From Candidatus Obscuribacterales bacterium (lineage in GTDB: Bacteria; Cyanobacteriota; Vampirovibrionia; Obscuribacterales; Obscuribacteraceae): a stretch of 64,000 nt of DNA. This document shows, piece after piece, positions 17,290-25,464 of the stretch. How positions within the stretch are numbered: position 1 is the first letter of the stretch; the number at the start of each line of letters is the position of its first letter. The notes under the pieces were generated by a model. It was not told the DNA's origin. It did not search any database and saw only the letters and a program-made list of their open reading frames with translations. The translations under genes were made by a program, and so were the position numbers. The stretch lies in contig JAKFVQ010000027.1 of NCBI GenBank assembly GCA_021732085.1, positions 62,001-126,000 of the forward strand, written 5' to 3'.

Positions 17290-18375
17290 CTAATTTATTT
17301 CCGCCGACCAGCCAATATATTGTGCACCGAGTTTATATGAAAGGCGTATAAATTGCTCTGTTCTTTGAGGCATGTAATTTGGCATTGCCCGCTCGTGAGC
17401 GAAAATTGAAACCCAGTTCTTCGGCATGGGCTCTGATGTACTTTGCTCTGAATCAACATGTAATCCGATTTTCTTAAGTGCATCAATCAGTGTTTTTAAA
17501 TTAGTGCGCGAACAAAAGAACTTGTGATCGATGTTTTGCTCTTTGTCTAATTCGCATCCTCGCGATTTGAGTTCAGTTAGAATCTTATCGTCAATTACTT
17601 CTTGGTCTAGCAGATCCAATCCGAAGTCAGGCTCATGCCCTGCTTCCGCCGCTTTGTCTGCTAGTTTTCGATCCTCTTTTGCCTGTTGTGCCTTTCCCCG
17701 TTTTTCATTTATTCCTGCACGTAGCTCGTAGCAGAGTTTGGCAAGTCTCGGTGTGTTGTCCATAGCTGCTGCCGTATAATCGTCTGCTGCCAATTGGTTC
17801 TGCCCAGCTTTCTCATGAGCTGTTCCTCGAACAAAGTAGCTGAGTCCATCTTTCGGATTGAGCTTCAATGCTTCATTGAAATCAGCGAATGCTTTGTCCA
17901 TCTGATCTACCCTTGAATAGGAACAACCGCGAAATCGATAAGCCACCTGGCAATTCGGATCCAAACGAACAACCTGCGAATAATCCGCGATTGATTTATC
18001 GTATTGGGTTAAGGTAAAAAATAAACGTGCTCGCCCTGTAAGTGCGTCGACGCAGTCGGGTTCAATTTCAAGCGCTTTGTTGTAATCTTGAATAGCACTG
18101 GGCAAGTCTTCCAGCTCCGCATGATAATAGGCTCGATTTACATAACCTGCAGATGCTTTGCCATCAAGACGCATGATTTCATCGATGGCTTTAATAACGG
18201 CTGACGGATCATTCTGATCTCTAGCTATCTTATAGTTCTTTCGAGCCTTGCTTAAATCAGCCCCCCTGCTGAATTCGAAGACGGCATAAGCTGATACAAA
18301 CAAAACCAACACGATAACATACCGAGCAGAAAGCTTGGGAATGCGCGGAAATTTCATTATCGGGATCGGGCTCAT
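17290..18375 (-). CDS. Membrane-anchored TPR protein with RraB-like C-terminal domain
   Basis: This encodes about 361 residues from the ATG at 18375; the ATG at 18357 is an alternative, and the frame opens further upstream to 18459 without a ribosome site. One hydrophobic helix near the N-terminus (YVIVLVLFVSAYAVF) would anchor it. Four to five canonical TPRs follow, with DYNKALEIEPDC and ADFNEALKLNPKDG showing the classic L-x-P-x-x ends. The last ~110 residues (ILTELKSRGCELDKE to LGAQYIGWSAEI) match the layout of the RraB family: Gly-rich start, VDHKFFC-like strand, final GxxYxGW. RraB proteins are known as modulators of RNase E in proteobacteria, but this fold also occurs widely without that link. 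The fusion to a membrane TPR is the notable point. Function is inferred. Confidence 0.75.
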   Translation of the reverse strand: MSPIPIMKFPRIPKLSARYVIVLVLFVSAYAVFEFSRGADLSKARKNYKIARDQNDPSAVIKAIDEIMRLDGKASAGYVNRAYYHAELEDLPSAIQDYNKALEIEPDCVDALTGRARLFFTLTQYDKSIADYSQVVRLDPNCQVAYRFRGCSYSRVDQMDKAFADFNEALKLNPKDGLSYFVRGTAHEKAGQNQLAADDYTAAAMDNTPRLAKLCYELRAGINEKRGKAQQAKEDRKLADKAAEAGHEPDFGLDLLDQEVIDDKILTELKSRGCELDKEQNIDHKFFCSRTNLKTLIDALKKIGLHVDSEQSTSEPMPKNWVSIFAHERAMPNYMPQRTEQFIRLSYKLGAQYIGWSAEIN

Positions 18376-18526
18376 ACTGATTGATCCATTTTGCTGGCTG
18401 CTCAAATGATAACAAGGCGTTTCAAGTCTGATTACCCGGACACGCAAGGGCCATATCATTAATGTGCCAGCACCATGGCTTCTCTCATCTCAATTGCTGC
18501 CAACGGGGGACTGATTTGACCCAATT

Positions 18527-18576
18527 CCTACATTATATGTAGGGTTTATGTGTATAATACTTACATATAGTGTAGG
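18527..18576 (+). promoter_or_regulatory. Promoter with paired inverted-repeat operators of the AbiE-type antitoxin gene
   Basis: A perfect inverted repeat with 7-bp arms and a 3-base centre lies at 18527-18543 (CCTACAT-TAT-ATGTAGG). A second, imperfect copy is at 18560-18576 (CTTACAT-ATA-GTGTAGG). Between them a perfect TATAAT at 18553-18558 is the likely -10 element. AbiEi antitoxins are known to repress their own operon through inverted repeats, and this arrangement fits that model. The start ATG follows the second repeat by seven bases. Confidence 0.65.
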
Positions 18577-18583
18577 TATTATA

Positions 18584-19210
18584 ATGCCAAAGGTTCTGAG
18601 AGAGAGTTCTGACCAGCTTTATGACGTTGCCGAAAGCCAGTCTGGCTATTTTACAGCCCGGCAGGCATTAGAAGCTGGCTATTCCGACCGGATGCAGACT
18701 TACCATGTACAAACTGGCGACTGGGTTCGCGAATGGCGCGGGATCTATAGATTGCGGCACTACCCGAATCCGCGCCCTGACGATTTGATGGTTTGGTACT
18801 TGTGGTCGTGCAATCGTGAGGGAAAACCACAAGGAGTGTATTCACATGACACCGCCCTGGAGTTGCTGGAGCTATCGACATGGACTAGCTCACGAATCCA
18901 CATGACTGTTCCGAAAGATTTCCGAAGGAGTAAAATTCCACCGGCGCTGCAACTTCATTACGGTGATCTTCGTCCGTTTGAAACTACATTTATTCGGCAG
19001 GTTCCTGTTACAAAGCCAATCCGGACGATTTTGGATCTGTCCGTAGAAAAGAAGATCCAGCATCACCATTTGATCGAGTCCATGCAGGACGCGCGCAAAC
19101 ACGGACTTATTGCTCCAAGCGATCTCACTGCAGATTGGCTTACAGATGCGGAAAAACGGATGCTTCGTGTTCTCGATTCTGACGCAGCCAAATATAAACC
19201 GGAGGCGTAA
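18584..19210 (+). CDS. abiEi: AbiEi-family antitoxin of a type IV toxin-antitoxin system
   Basis: This encodes 208 residues from the ATG at 18584. The frame extends to 18548, but that start would overlap the -10 box. Residues ~5-60 form a winged-helix N-domain (LYDVAESQSGYFTARQALEAGY, then WVREWRGIYRL), the usual AbiEi 'transcriptional regulator' signature. The C-domain carries the conserved VYSHDTALELLELS and P-x-R-T-I-L-D-L motifs. In intact systems this protein represses the operon and counters the AbiEii nucleotidyltransferase toxin. Here the toxin frame starts three bases after the stop but is broken (next entry). The protein itself is full length, so it may survive as an orphan regulator or protect against a related toxin. 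AbiE loci are often carried on mobile islands, which fits the tRNA-flanked context. Confidence 0.88.
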   Translation: MPKVLRESSDQLYDVAESQSGYFTARQALEAGYSDRMQTYHVQTGDWVREWRGIYRLRHYPNPRPDDLMVWYLWSCNREGKPQGVYSHDTALELLELSTWTSSRIHMTVPKDFRRSKIPPALQLHYGDLRPFETTFIRQVPVTKPIRTILDLSVEKKIQHHHLIESMQDARKHGLIAPSDLTADWLTDAEKRMLRVLDSDAAKYKPEA

Positions 19211-19212
19211 GA

Positions 19213-19347
19213 TTGGATTCGGTCAAAGAGAACTATAAGACCGCACGAGCCTTTAGGGTTGCCATCGCTGATCGCATTTCGCAACTTGCGCGCGAAACAA
19301 ATCAACCACACGACGACGTGTACCGTCGAATCGCAATGGATCGTTGA
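19213..19347 (+). pseudogene. Truncated AbiEii toxin gene
   Basis: A frame starting with TTG at 19213, preceded by GGAGGCG, reads DSVKENYKTARAFRVAIADR and continues through DDVYRRIAMDR to a TGA at 19345-19347. The A-F-R-x-A-I-x-D-R and R-R-I-A-x-D-R patterns match the N-terminus of AbiEii/AbiGii nucleotidyltransferase toxins, which run to about 250-300 residues. Reading past the TGA gives 17 more codons and then another stop; none of the nucleotidyltransferase core (GGT/S...D-x-D/E) is present. The toxin is therefore a remnant of about 44 codons, lost by a stop codon and/or a downstream deletion. Confidence 0.75.
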
Positions 19348-19838
19348 CTTGAAGAAGCTTTTACAAGAGTAGGAAAGTTTTACTCAGAGTTCTTTTCCTG
19401 AATTTACCCAGTGTTCTTTTCATTTCAGCTGATTCCCTTGAACTTCACAATGAGAAGCAAAGCTGGTTTTTGCCGAAACTAGTTGTATACAGCTGATGCT
19501 TAAAGGGATTGCTGATACCAGCAGGAATTTCATTGTCGGCTCCTTGAACTATGGTCAAATCGTTGCTAAATGCCTAAGCGGGATTTGAGCCTGTGCGAAA
19601 TTGTGATCTGGGCGGTCTAATTTAAGTAGTTCTCGTCTGAATCGGTGCAGACGGAAATGACTTTTGATGGTACAGGGATGACCATGGTTGGCTTCGTTAG
19701 TGAGTTTGGATTTGATGGTTTTTCGTTCAGGAAAAAGCAAACGACTTCAATGGCTTTATTCAGATGATCTCTGCAAGACAAATTAAAGATAGACTTGATC
19801 AAGACAATCGTGACGATTGATTCTAGAATACGATTCGA
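19348..19838. other. Non-coding gap after the broken toxin
   Basis: About 490 bases hold no gene I can support. Two short overlapping minus-strand frames (19555-19740 and 19617-19802) have no ribosome sites, and neither looks like a domain. The stretch may be decayed remains of the toxin and its neighbour. Confidence 0.4.
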
Positions 19839-20912
19839 ATGTGGAGTTACGAAAACAGCATGTCAGAACGGTCAATAGAGAAAGACGGACCTTTTGAGGT
19901 TCGAGTAGGAAAACGGCTTAATATGCCTGCTGATATCATATTCTCGGTTCTAACAAATATACCGATGTTGTGGTGGCGGCTACCTACATTAGGAGATGCC
20001 TCTAAGATTCACGGAAACATATCTCAAGATAGAGATTTAGTTCTTGAGGCGAAACTTGGAGGACGCCTTTACGAGCGTTGGATCCCAGAGGACCGTGAAG
20101 GAACGCTATTTGCCACTATCGTGACCTTTCGGAAACCGCAGCTTTTGGTTCTAGAAGGTTCCTTTGGCATGTGGGATACCGGCCTAGCGTTCGGTGTACT
20201 TACACTTTCCTTAGCAGCGGTTGGAAATGACACGGAAATATCAATCACTTACAGGGCACTTGGATGCCCCAAAGATGAGATTAAATCGCAAGTTACGGTG
20301 CTTTGGACTGACTTTCTCTATCGTTTAGAGTCCTTTGTGGCAGCTACTGTGACACCGGTCAGTGCGTCAACTGTGAAAACTGTTGCCGAAGAAAGCGATG
20401 ATTTGTCAATAGATGCTGAGTTTATGTTGGATGCTGTCTATCAAGACTTGCAAAACGATTTGATCCAGGTGCGGCAGGCAGTAGCTCATGCAGTAGCCGC
20501 CGATAAACAGCTCGAACAACAGTTCCAGAAGAACAAAGATCAGTCTAGTACCTGGCATAACCGGGCTATGATGGCAAAGCAGCAAGGTGACCAAGTTTTG
20601 GAGAGTCAGTCCTTGCAAAGAAAGCAACAGTTCGCAGAAATTGCTGACGAACTCTCAAAGCAATTGATAGTGCAACGTACCGCTACACAACAACTTCGCG
20701 AACAGCTAACAAATTTGGAGGGAGCTGTTCAAAGAGCGTACACTAAGAAACAGATTCTGCTTGCCCGTGATAAAGCAGAGCGGGCGACCCGACGTGCTCA
20801 AGAGATTTTGTCCCGGGTAAACCCGGATAATGCAATGATGGCATTTGAGCTCTTGGAGCAGAAGATATTGGAACGAGAAACCCAAACAAAGGACAACGAA
20901 AACAAGGATTAA
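19839..20912 (+). CDS. SRPBCC (START-like) domain fused to PspA/IM30-like coiled coil
   Basis: This encodes 357 residues from 19839; an ATG at 19860 (MSERSIEKDG) is an equally good start, with GGAG 14 bases before it. Residues ~15-165 look like an SRPBCC/AHSA1 fold: FEVRVGKRLNMPADIIFSVLTN at the start, then W-x-x-x-T-L-G strands, EAKLGGRLYERW and a long C-terminal helix. Residues ~190-350 match PspA/Vipp1: LDAVYQDLQNDLIQVRQAVAHA, then W-H-N-R-A-M-M-A-K-Q-Q-G-D and L-L-A-R-D-K-A. PspA/IM30 proteins bind and remodel stressed membranes; SRPBCC folds bind lipids or other hydrophobic ligands. The fusion suggests ligand-sensing coupled to membrane binding, which is inference. A lipid acyltransferase gene follows 41 bases downstream on the same strand. 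Confidence 0.75.
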   Translation: MWSYENSMSERSIEKDGPFEVRVGKRLNMPADIIFSVLTNIPMLWWRLPTLGDASKIHGNISQDRDLVLEAKLGGRLYERWIPEDREGTLFATIVTFRKPQLLVLEGSFGMWDTGLAFGVLTLSLAAVGNDTEISITYRALGCPKDEIKSQVTVLWTDFLYRLESFVAATVTPVSASTVKTVAEESDDLSIDAEFMLDAVYQDLQNDLIQVRQAVAHAVAADKQLEQQFQKNKDQSSTWHNRAMMAKQQGDQVLESQSLQRKQQFAEIADELSKQLIVQRTATQQLREQLTNLEGAVQRAYTKKQILLARDKAERATRRAQEILSRVNPDNAMMAFELLEQKILERETQTKDNENKD

Positions 20913-20953
20913 TCGTAGGAAAGAGGTGACCTGCTCCCCTGTAGAATATCAGG

Positions 20954-22186
20954 ATGAATAAGAAAGCCGCGACTCGCGAATTTATTCCAGCAAAACCGTC
21001 TGCCGCCATGATCTGGCTGGTTCAGCATCTTTCAATGCTCGATCTGGCGTGGCGCAACAAGGTTCATATGGCGGTTGAAGACGTAAAGAAGTTGCAAAAT
21101 CTGCCGCGTCCCCATGGATTAATACTGACTCCGAATCATGCTGACGAAATAGATCCGCGACTTTGTTTCGAAGTCTCTCGCAAAGCGAAACAGCAGTTTT
21201 TGTTTATGTGCAATCGCGAGGCTTTTCATGAATTGCGTGGATTCGCTGGCTGGGTATTGCAGCGAATTGGTGCCTATTCAGTTGAAAGGGGAGGGCATGA
21301 TTCGCTGGCGAAGCAATATTCTATCGACATTGTAAAAGAGAGCAAAAATACTCTTGTGATTTTTCCAGAAGGAGAAATTTTCTATCTCAATCAAGCACTT
21401 CAACCTTTTCATAGTGGTGCCATAGAAATTGGGATGCAAGCCATCATCGATAAACGGGTCACAGATCCAAGCTGGACTACGTTCTTAATCCCGATGTCCA
21501 TTAGATATCACTATGTTGTTTCGATAAAAAAAGAACTCGAAAAAAGAATAAAAAGAATGGAAGTGCATCTCGAAAAACACTATAGCGGAAGCACGGCTGA
21601 AAGCAGATTGACTGGAATAATGAATGACGCGGTCACAGAGAAAGAACGGCGGCACCATATCGCTCCTGAAACCGAACACTTAGGAGATGTTGCCGGACGG
21701 GTTGAGTATCTGCGCACAGCGCTCTTAGCCGAAGTAGGCAAAAAATACAAAGGAAGCTATAAGGAGCATGCGCGAACCATCGACCAGGCTTTTCAGCTCA
21801 GTGCGCATTTAAGGGAGGAGTTATCCCAAACAGTTAGCCAGCAACATCAAGCTGAATATAAGGAAGATCTCTCCACCTTGCAGGAAGTTCAGCATCTTGT
21901 CGCCTGGCATCCTGATTATGTAAAAGAGAACCCATCACCTGAGCGAGTTGCGGAGATGGTAATAAAGTTGGAGCGAGAACTGCTCAACGTGCATCGTCCG
22001 GAGCCTCTAGGGAAACGCGAGGTTTTCATAAAAATAGGCAAGCCCTTTGACCTTAGCACTTATCTCGAGAGATATAAAACAGAACCTTATGTCGTTCGCA
22101 GTGAGGTCGCGGAACTGCTGCGTTCAGAAATTCAATTACTTATTGACGTAGATTTGAAAGCTCCGCTGGTAGCAGAAAGTCTTTAG
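20954..22186 (+). CDS. PlsC-family glycerol-phosphate acyltransferase
   Basis: This encodes 410 residues. Both signature motifs of the 1-acylglycerol-3-phosphate acyltransferase family are present: NHADEID at residues 61-67 (the catalytic H-x4-D) and FPEGE at 137-141. The conserved region spans residues ~50-200. The C-terminal half is unusually long and helical for a PlsC, which is normally ~240 residues, and ends with VFIKIGKPFDL, resembling the last strand of the acyltransferase fold. It would transfer an acyl chain to a lysophospholipid at the membrane face. A helical insertion of about 140 residues therefore splits the domain. It lies 41 bases after the SRPBCC-PspA fusion, so a joint role in membrane lipid repair is plausible but unproven. 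Confidence 0.85.
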   Translation: MNKKAATREFIPAKPSAAMIWLVQHLSMLDLAWRNKVHMAVEDVKKLQNLPRPHGLILTPNHADEIDPRLCFEVSRKAKQQFLFMCNREAFHELRGFAGWVLQRIGAYSVERGGHDSLAKQYSIDIVKESKNTLVIFPEGEIFYLNQALQPFHSGAIEIGMQAIIDKRVTDPSWTTFLIPMSIRYHYVVSIKKELEKRIKRMEVHLEKHYSGSTAESRLTGIMNDAVTEKERRHHIAPETEHLGDVAGRVEYLRTALLAEVGKKYKGSYKEHARTIDQAFQLSAHLREELSQTVSQQHQAEYKEDLSTLQEVQHLVAWHPDYVKENPSPERVAEMVIKLERELLNVHRPEPLGKREVFIKIGKPFDLSTYLERYKTEPYVVRSEVAELLRSEIQLLIDVDLKAPLVAESL

Positions 22187-22307
22187 TGTTGTGTTCTTCC
22201 GGAATAAAGAAAAGAATGATTCGCTGACCACCCACCGTCGGGACTTATCTGTAAAATGGGATGCATTCAACTAGCGCGGAATGGAAGAGAGGTGATCTTA
22301 AGGAACT

Positions 22308-22895
22308 ATGGGCGTCGATGTTTACGTGTTTCTAGAACAAGAGAGAAACGGAAGCTGGCATTTTTGCGGTGGGCTCGCACCGAATCCTGATTACGCATAT
22401 GATTGCGAGCTGCCTGACTATATGCCCATGCCGATCTTCGAATCAACCGTTAAGGAGTACGCCGCCATTCTCACTGATTCGTGCAATCAAATAAGGGCAA
22501 CTGAGCCCTACACGCCTGTTGTTCCACGGCGTGGAAAACCGAAAGATTGTTCGCCCGAGTTGGCTGAGTGGTTGCCTCAATTTGAAGATGATCCTGCTGC
22601 CTCTCTGAACTGGTTTTCGCTCAAGGAACTATTGGATTTCGATCTAGCAAGCAAAGTAATGAAAAAGACTGGCATGGTTTCACATGATGTTGCGCACCTA
22701 TTCGAGGGCTGTCCAATGGGTTTTCCTGGTGGTGCTTGGTCCGGTGGACTCGCAAGTTGGCGCGCAAGCGGGGTTACGGTGGAATGGATGGAATCATATG
22801 CCGATTCAATTCGAGAGTTTTATGAAATGATCCCAGCGCTGACAGCTATGGGCCAGCCGGCGCACTTGCGGTTGATTGTGGTTGCTTCTTGGTAA
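22308..22895 (+). CDS. Hypothetical protein
   Basis: This encodes 195 residues starting with MGVDVYVFLEQ, with AAGGA just upstream of the ATG. The protein is acidic and aromatic-rich, with a Gly-rich stretch (CPMGFPGGAWSGG) near residue 140 and a hydrophobic end (LRLIVVASW). The opening Asp-Val-x-Val-Phe-x-Glu strand followed by a Trp/Gly turn recalls short hypothetical proteins in phage-like or immunity contexts, but I cannot assign a family. There is no signal peptide or membrane helix. It is followed by the GyrA-like gene after about 130 bases, same strand. Confidence 0.7.
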   Translation: MGVDVYVFLEQERNGSWHFCGGLAPNPDYAYDCELPDYMPMPIFESTVKEYAAILTDSCNQIRATEPYTPVVPRRGKPKDCSPELAEWLPQFEDDPAASLNWFSLKELLDFDLASKVMKKTGMVSHDVAHLFEGCPMGFPGGAWSGGLASWRASGVTVEWMESYADSIREFYEMIPALTAMGQPAHLRLIVVASW

Positions 22896-23024
22896 ATTGT
22901 TATCAGAGCAACTCGCATTAACCTCGGTATTTGTACAACCATGGGGATGGGGTTCTCGGACTGAGCCGATGCATTTTTCATGGTCACTGTGGGCAAAAGC
23001 ACCTACGGAGGGGCGACTTTGCGC

Positions 23025-24788
23025 ATGAACAAAAATAGTGCAGAACTTATTCATTTAATTCCTGATATGCGAGATGGGCAGACCGTCGTCGAGCGCAGAA
23101 TATTGGCTATTATGCAATTATTGGGTATTTTTGCTGACTGTAATTTTCGCCACACTTCAACGATAATCGGTAATGTCATGCAGATCTTATCCATGGGCGA
23201 TGTGGCGATTTATACTTTCCTTACAAGAATGACTCAGCCAGAATCGAGTCGCTATCCTTTGGTTGACGGAAGCGGAAACTTTGGTGATTTCGAGACAGCT
23301 CCTGATCCGATGGCGTACATCAAGGCAAGGCTCAGCAATTTCGCGATGGGTTGCATCGAGCTTGTTCCTGATTCGAAACCAGAGAAAACTAGAAGGTTCA
23401 TATATGACTGTGCTCCACCACCACATTTATTGCGCTCGAAACTTCCGCTCATTTTGTTGAACGGGTCCCATGGCATAGAAGGGCAAAGTGCGTCGAGGAT
23501 TCCATCGCACAATCTCGGCGAAGTTGTGGACACGCTCGTGGCAAAAATTGAGAATCCAAAACTAGACTCGAAAGAGCTAATGCACTATCTGAAGGGTCCT
23601 GATTTTCCTAACGGCGGTAGCATTTTTGACACGCAGGATCTTCGCAATGCCTACATGACAGGTGCAGGCTTCGTCACATGCCGTGGAAGCTATTCGGTCG
23701 AGGCGACCAACACAATTGCAATAGCGGCACTTCCATACGGTATTGGCAGGCAATCATTCACAAATGATCTGAACAGGCTTATAGCTGATGGCACACTTAG
23801 TGAGATCAAATCTGTCAAGAATCAGCTCAAGCGCTCGACAAGAATAGTCCTTCGGCTTTTCAAAGATACAGATATTGATTCCTTCATAGAAAAACTGTCT
23901 AGATATACATCTTTTCAAATCACTCTGCAAATACTGATCCTTGCGTTCTCAGAGAACGGATTGCGTCTTCTTTTCCTAGAGGATCTAGTGCAGCAATTCA
24001 TCGAATTGAGGGTGAGAGAATTTAGTAAATCTCTGTCCCGATCGGATGCGCTGGATAAGCTGAGGGACGAATTATTCGCCCTTAAGGAGTCTCAAGGTGA
24101 TCCGCGGCGCACACAGGTGCTGCAATCAGCTGACGATTACGAGCGCTCCGTGTATGGGATTAAAGAGATCAACGACGATGCCAATTATGTTGTGATTCTC
24201 ACCATTGAAAATGGCAAGTTGATTCTCTTTCGAGTTGAAGTATCTAATACATTCCATCAGCCGCAGTTCGACTCTTGCTGCTTTCCCCTTCGCACGGAGC
24301 TTCCCTCCGCCGGGAAATCCGACATTTTTATCGGGTGTTCTAATGGCACATACATTAGAATGCACGAAAATCAAATTCTCACGCTTAGCGAAGTTGGATC
24401 TGGATCAAAAGTGATGCATCTTGAGAATGAATCCTTCGTCACAGGGTTTGAAGTTTTCGAACCATCATCTAATCAGTTTGTTTTGGTTGTTACCTGCGAT
24501 GGCTATGCAAAGCGTGTGCGGATGGAAGATTTTGAATTGCGAAAACCTGGAGAAAGCGCAACTCTTGGCGCGGAAATCGGTGCGGTTAATTCTGTTTGTT
24601 GCTCGATTCTGGTAAATCCCGGATGCAAGGCACGAGCACACACGCTTAGTTGCCACAACTTCGATTTCGACGTTGATGACATACCGATTCTGAAAAAATC
24701 TGAATTCGGACAAAAGCTGAACGAGCTTGGAGCGAAAGATTCTATTCAATTCATAAAAGTCCTAATCGACCATGGGGACGACAACTAA
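23025..24788 (+). CDS. Divergent, short GyrA/ParC-like type IIA topoisomerase A subunit
   Basis: This encodes 587 residues from the ATG at 23025 (GGAGGGG 11 bases upstream); the frame opens from 22980. The breakage-reunion domain is clear: LIPDMRDGQTVVERRIL (cf. ALPDVRDGLKPVHRRIL), GDVAIYTFLTRM, SSRYPLVDGSGNFG with the catalytic Arg76-Tyr77 pair, LILLNGSHGIE, IPSHNLGEVVDTLV and LKGPDFPNGG. Differences from GyrA/ParC: the HPHGD motif reads ILSMGD, the YTEARL segment reads YIKARL, the coiled-coil arm is short, and the C-terminal wrapping domain is reduced (canonical subunits are ~750-850 residues). No GyrB/ParE partner is nearby. It may be a specialised topoisomerase, an accessory subunit or a decaying paralog carried on the possible island. 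The family call is firm; activity is uncertain. Confidence 0.85.
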   Translation: MNKNSAELIHLIPDMRDGQTVVERRILAIMQLLGIFADCNFRHTSTIIGNVMQILSMGDVAIYTFLTRMTQPESSRYPLVDGSGNFGDFETAPDPMAYIKARLSNFAMGCIELVPDSKPEKTRRFIYDCAPPPHLLRSKLPLILLNGSHGIEGQSASRIPSHNLGEVVDTLVAKIENPKLDSKELMHYLKGPDFPNGGSIFDTQDLRNAYMTGAGFVTCRGSYSVEATNTIAIAALPYGIGRQSFTNDLNRLIADGTLSEIKSVKNQLKRSTRIVLRLFKDTDIDSFIEKLSRYTSFQITLQILILAFSENGLRLLFLEDLVQQFIELRVREFSKSLSRSDALDKLRDELFALKESQGDPRRTQVLQSADDYERSVYGIKEINDDANYVVILTIENGKLILFRVEVSNTFHQPQFDSCCFPLRTELPSAGKSDIFIGCSNGTYIRMHENQILTLSEVGSGSKVMHLENESFVTGFEVFEPSSNQFVLVVTCDGYAKRVRMEDFELRKPGESATLGAEIGAVNSVCCSILVNPGCKARAHTLSCHNFDFDVDDIPILKKSEFGQKLNELGAKDSIQFIKVLIDHGDDN

Positions 24789-24866
24789 AATGCGGAATCG
24801 GATGTTGGTTCACGGAAAAGTCAATTATTGAGGACTCCATCGGAAAGCTCGGGAAGCTGAAAGACG

Positions 24867-24894
24867 TTTACTTTCGCACAATTGCGGAAGTAAA
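24867..24894 (+). repeat. Stem-loop next to a tRNA scar
   Basis: TTTACTTTCGC and GCGGAAGTAAA pair over 11 positions (one G-U) around a six-base loop. It lies 78 bases after the GyrA-like stop and 19 bases before the tRNA remnant. No T-tract follows, so it may belong to the junction of an inserted element and not be a terminator. Confidence 0.45.
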
Positions 24895-24913
24895 TAGAGA
24901 ACGTGACCTGAGT

Positions 24914-24970
24914 TCCCCTTAGGAGGTCATCGGGAGTTCGACTCTCTCCGAAGATCAAACTTTTCCGGGA
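24914..24970 (+). pseudogene. Degraded 3'-half copy of tRNA-Arg (possible attachment-site scar)
   Basis: The stretch matches the tRNA at 13868 from the anticodon 3' stem onward: AGGAGG, TCGGGAGTTCGA-TCTCTCCGA, and then CTTTTCCGGGA, which lies beyond the tRNA 3' end. The 5' half is missing, so it cannot fold as a tRNA. Its orientation is the same as the intact gene, as expected for the distal att copy left by an element integrated at the tRNA 3' end about 11 kb away. Confidence 0.7.
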
Positions 24971-25061
24971 ACGATGTTCATCCGTCCTGGATAGAATCGC
25001 ATTTGTAGTCAGCAAGTGCGTGTCCAGTTTCGCTATAATTGGGTTGGGAGGAAACGGAACC

Positions 25062-25424
25062 ATGGCTCAGCGCAAACCGAATGAAAAACTTTCTTTTGAA
25101 CAAGTGCAGCAGCTGGTGGACGCCCTTCTGCCGGAAGAGCGAGTTCGTCTCTACCGCCATCTTCAATTCCGATTCTTGGACGACGAATGGAATCAAATTC
25201 GAAAAATAGTTGACAAAGAACGTGCTGCAAGAGGATTGGAACCTGCGACCGATGAAGACTTGCATGATGCTCTAGATGCGATGCGAACCGCTGAGGAGTG
25301 GGATGATTTGCGCCATGAGATCCAAAAGGGTTTAGATCAGTTGGATCGAGGCGAAGGGCTTGCTGCTGAACGAGTGATTGTGGAACTTAGAGAAAGAAAC
25401 AGAAGCTTCAGAAATTCCAAGTAG
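25062..25424 (+). CDS. Antitoxin-like small protein (ParD-type C-terminus), no toxin partner seen
   Basis: This encodes 120 residues from the ATG at 25062, which has a strong GGGAGGAAAC site. A TATAAT at 25034-25039 is a likely -10 element, although the -35 is poor. Residues 1-70 are helical and charged (LPEERVRLYRHLQFRFLDDEW). The C-terminus, LRHEIQKGLDQLDRGEG followed by VIVELRER, closely resembles the toxin-binding tail of ParD/CopG-type antitoxins (LR-x-x-I-x-x-G-L-x-x-x-D-x-G). The downstream gene is on the other strand and is not a RelE/ParE toxin, so the gene is orphan in this window. The longer N-terminus is atypical. It could also be a plain regulatory protein. Confidence 0.6.
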   Translation: MAQRKPNEKLSFEQVQQLVDALLPEERVRLYRHLQFRFLDDEWNQIRKIVDKERAARGLEPATDEDLHDALDAMRTAEEWDDLRHEIQKGLDQLDRGEGLAAERVIVELRERNRSFRNSK

Positions 25425-25464
25425 GCTTTCTTACGTAGACCTAGTGGCAATTTCTCTAAAGCTA

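Noticed and set aside
13868..24970. Active integrative element with integrase
   Set aside because: No tyrosine or serine recombinase motifs were seen in any frame between the tRNA and its copy; only the flanking geometry supports an island.
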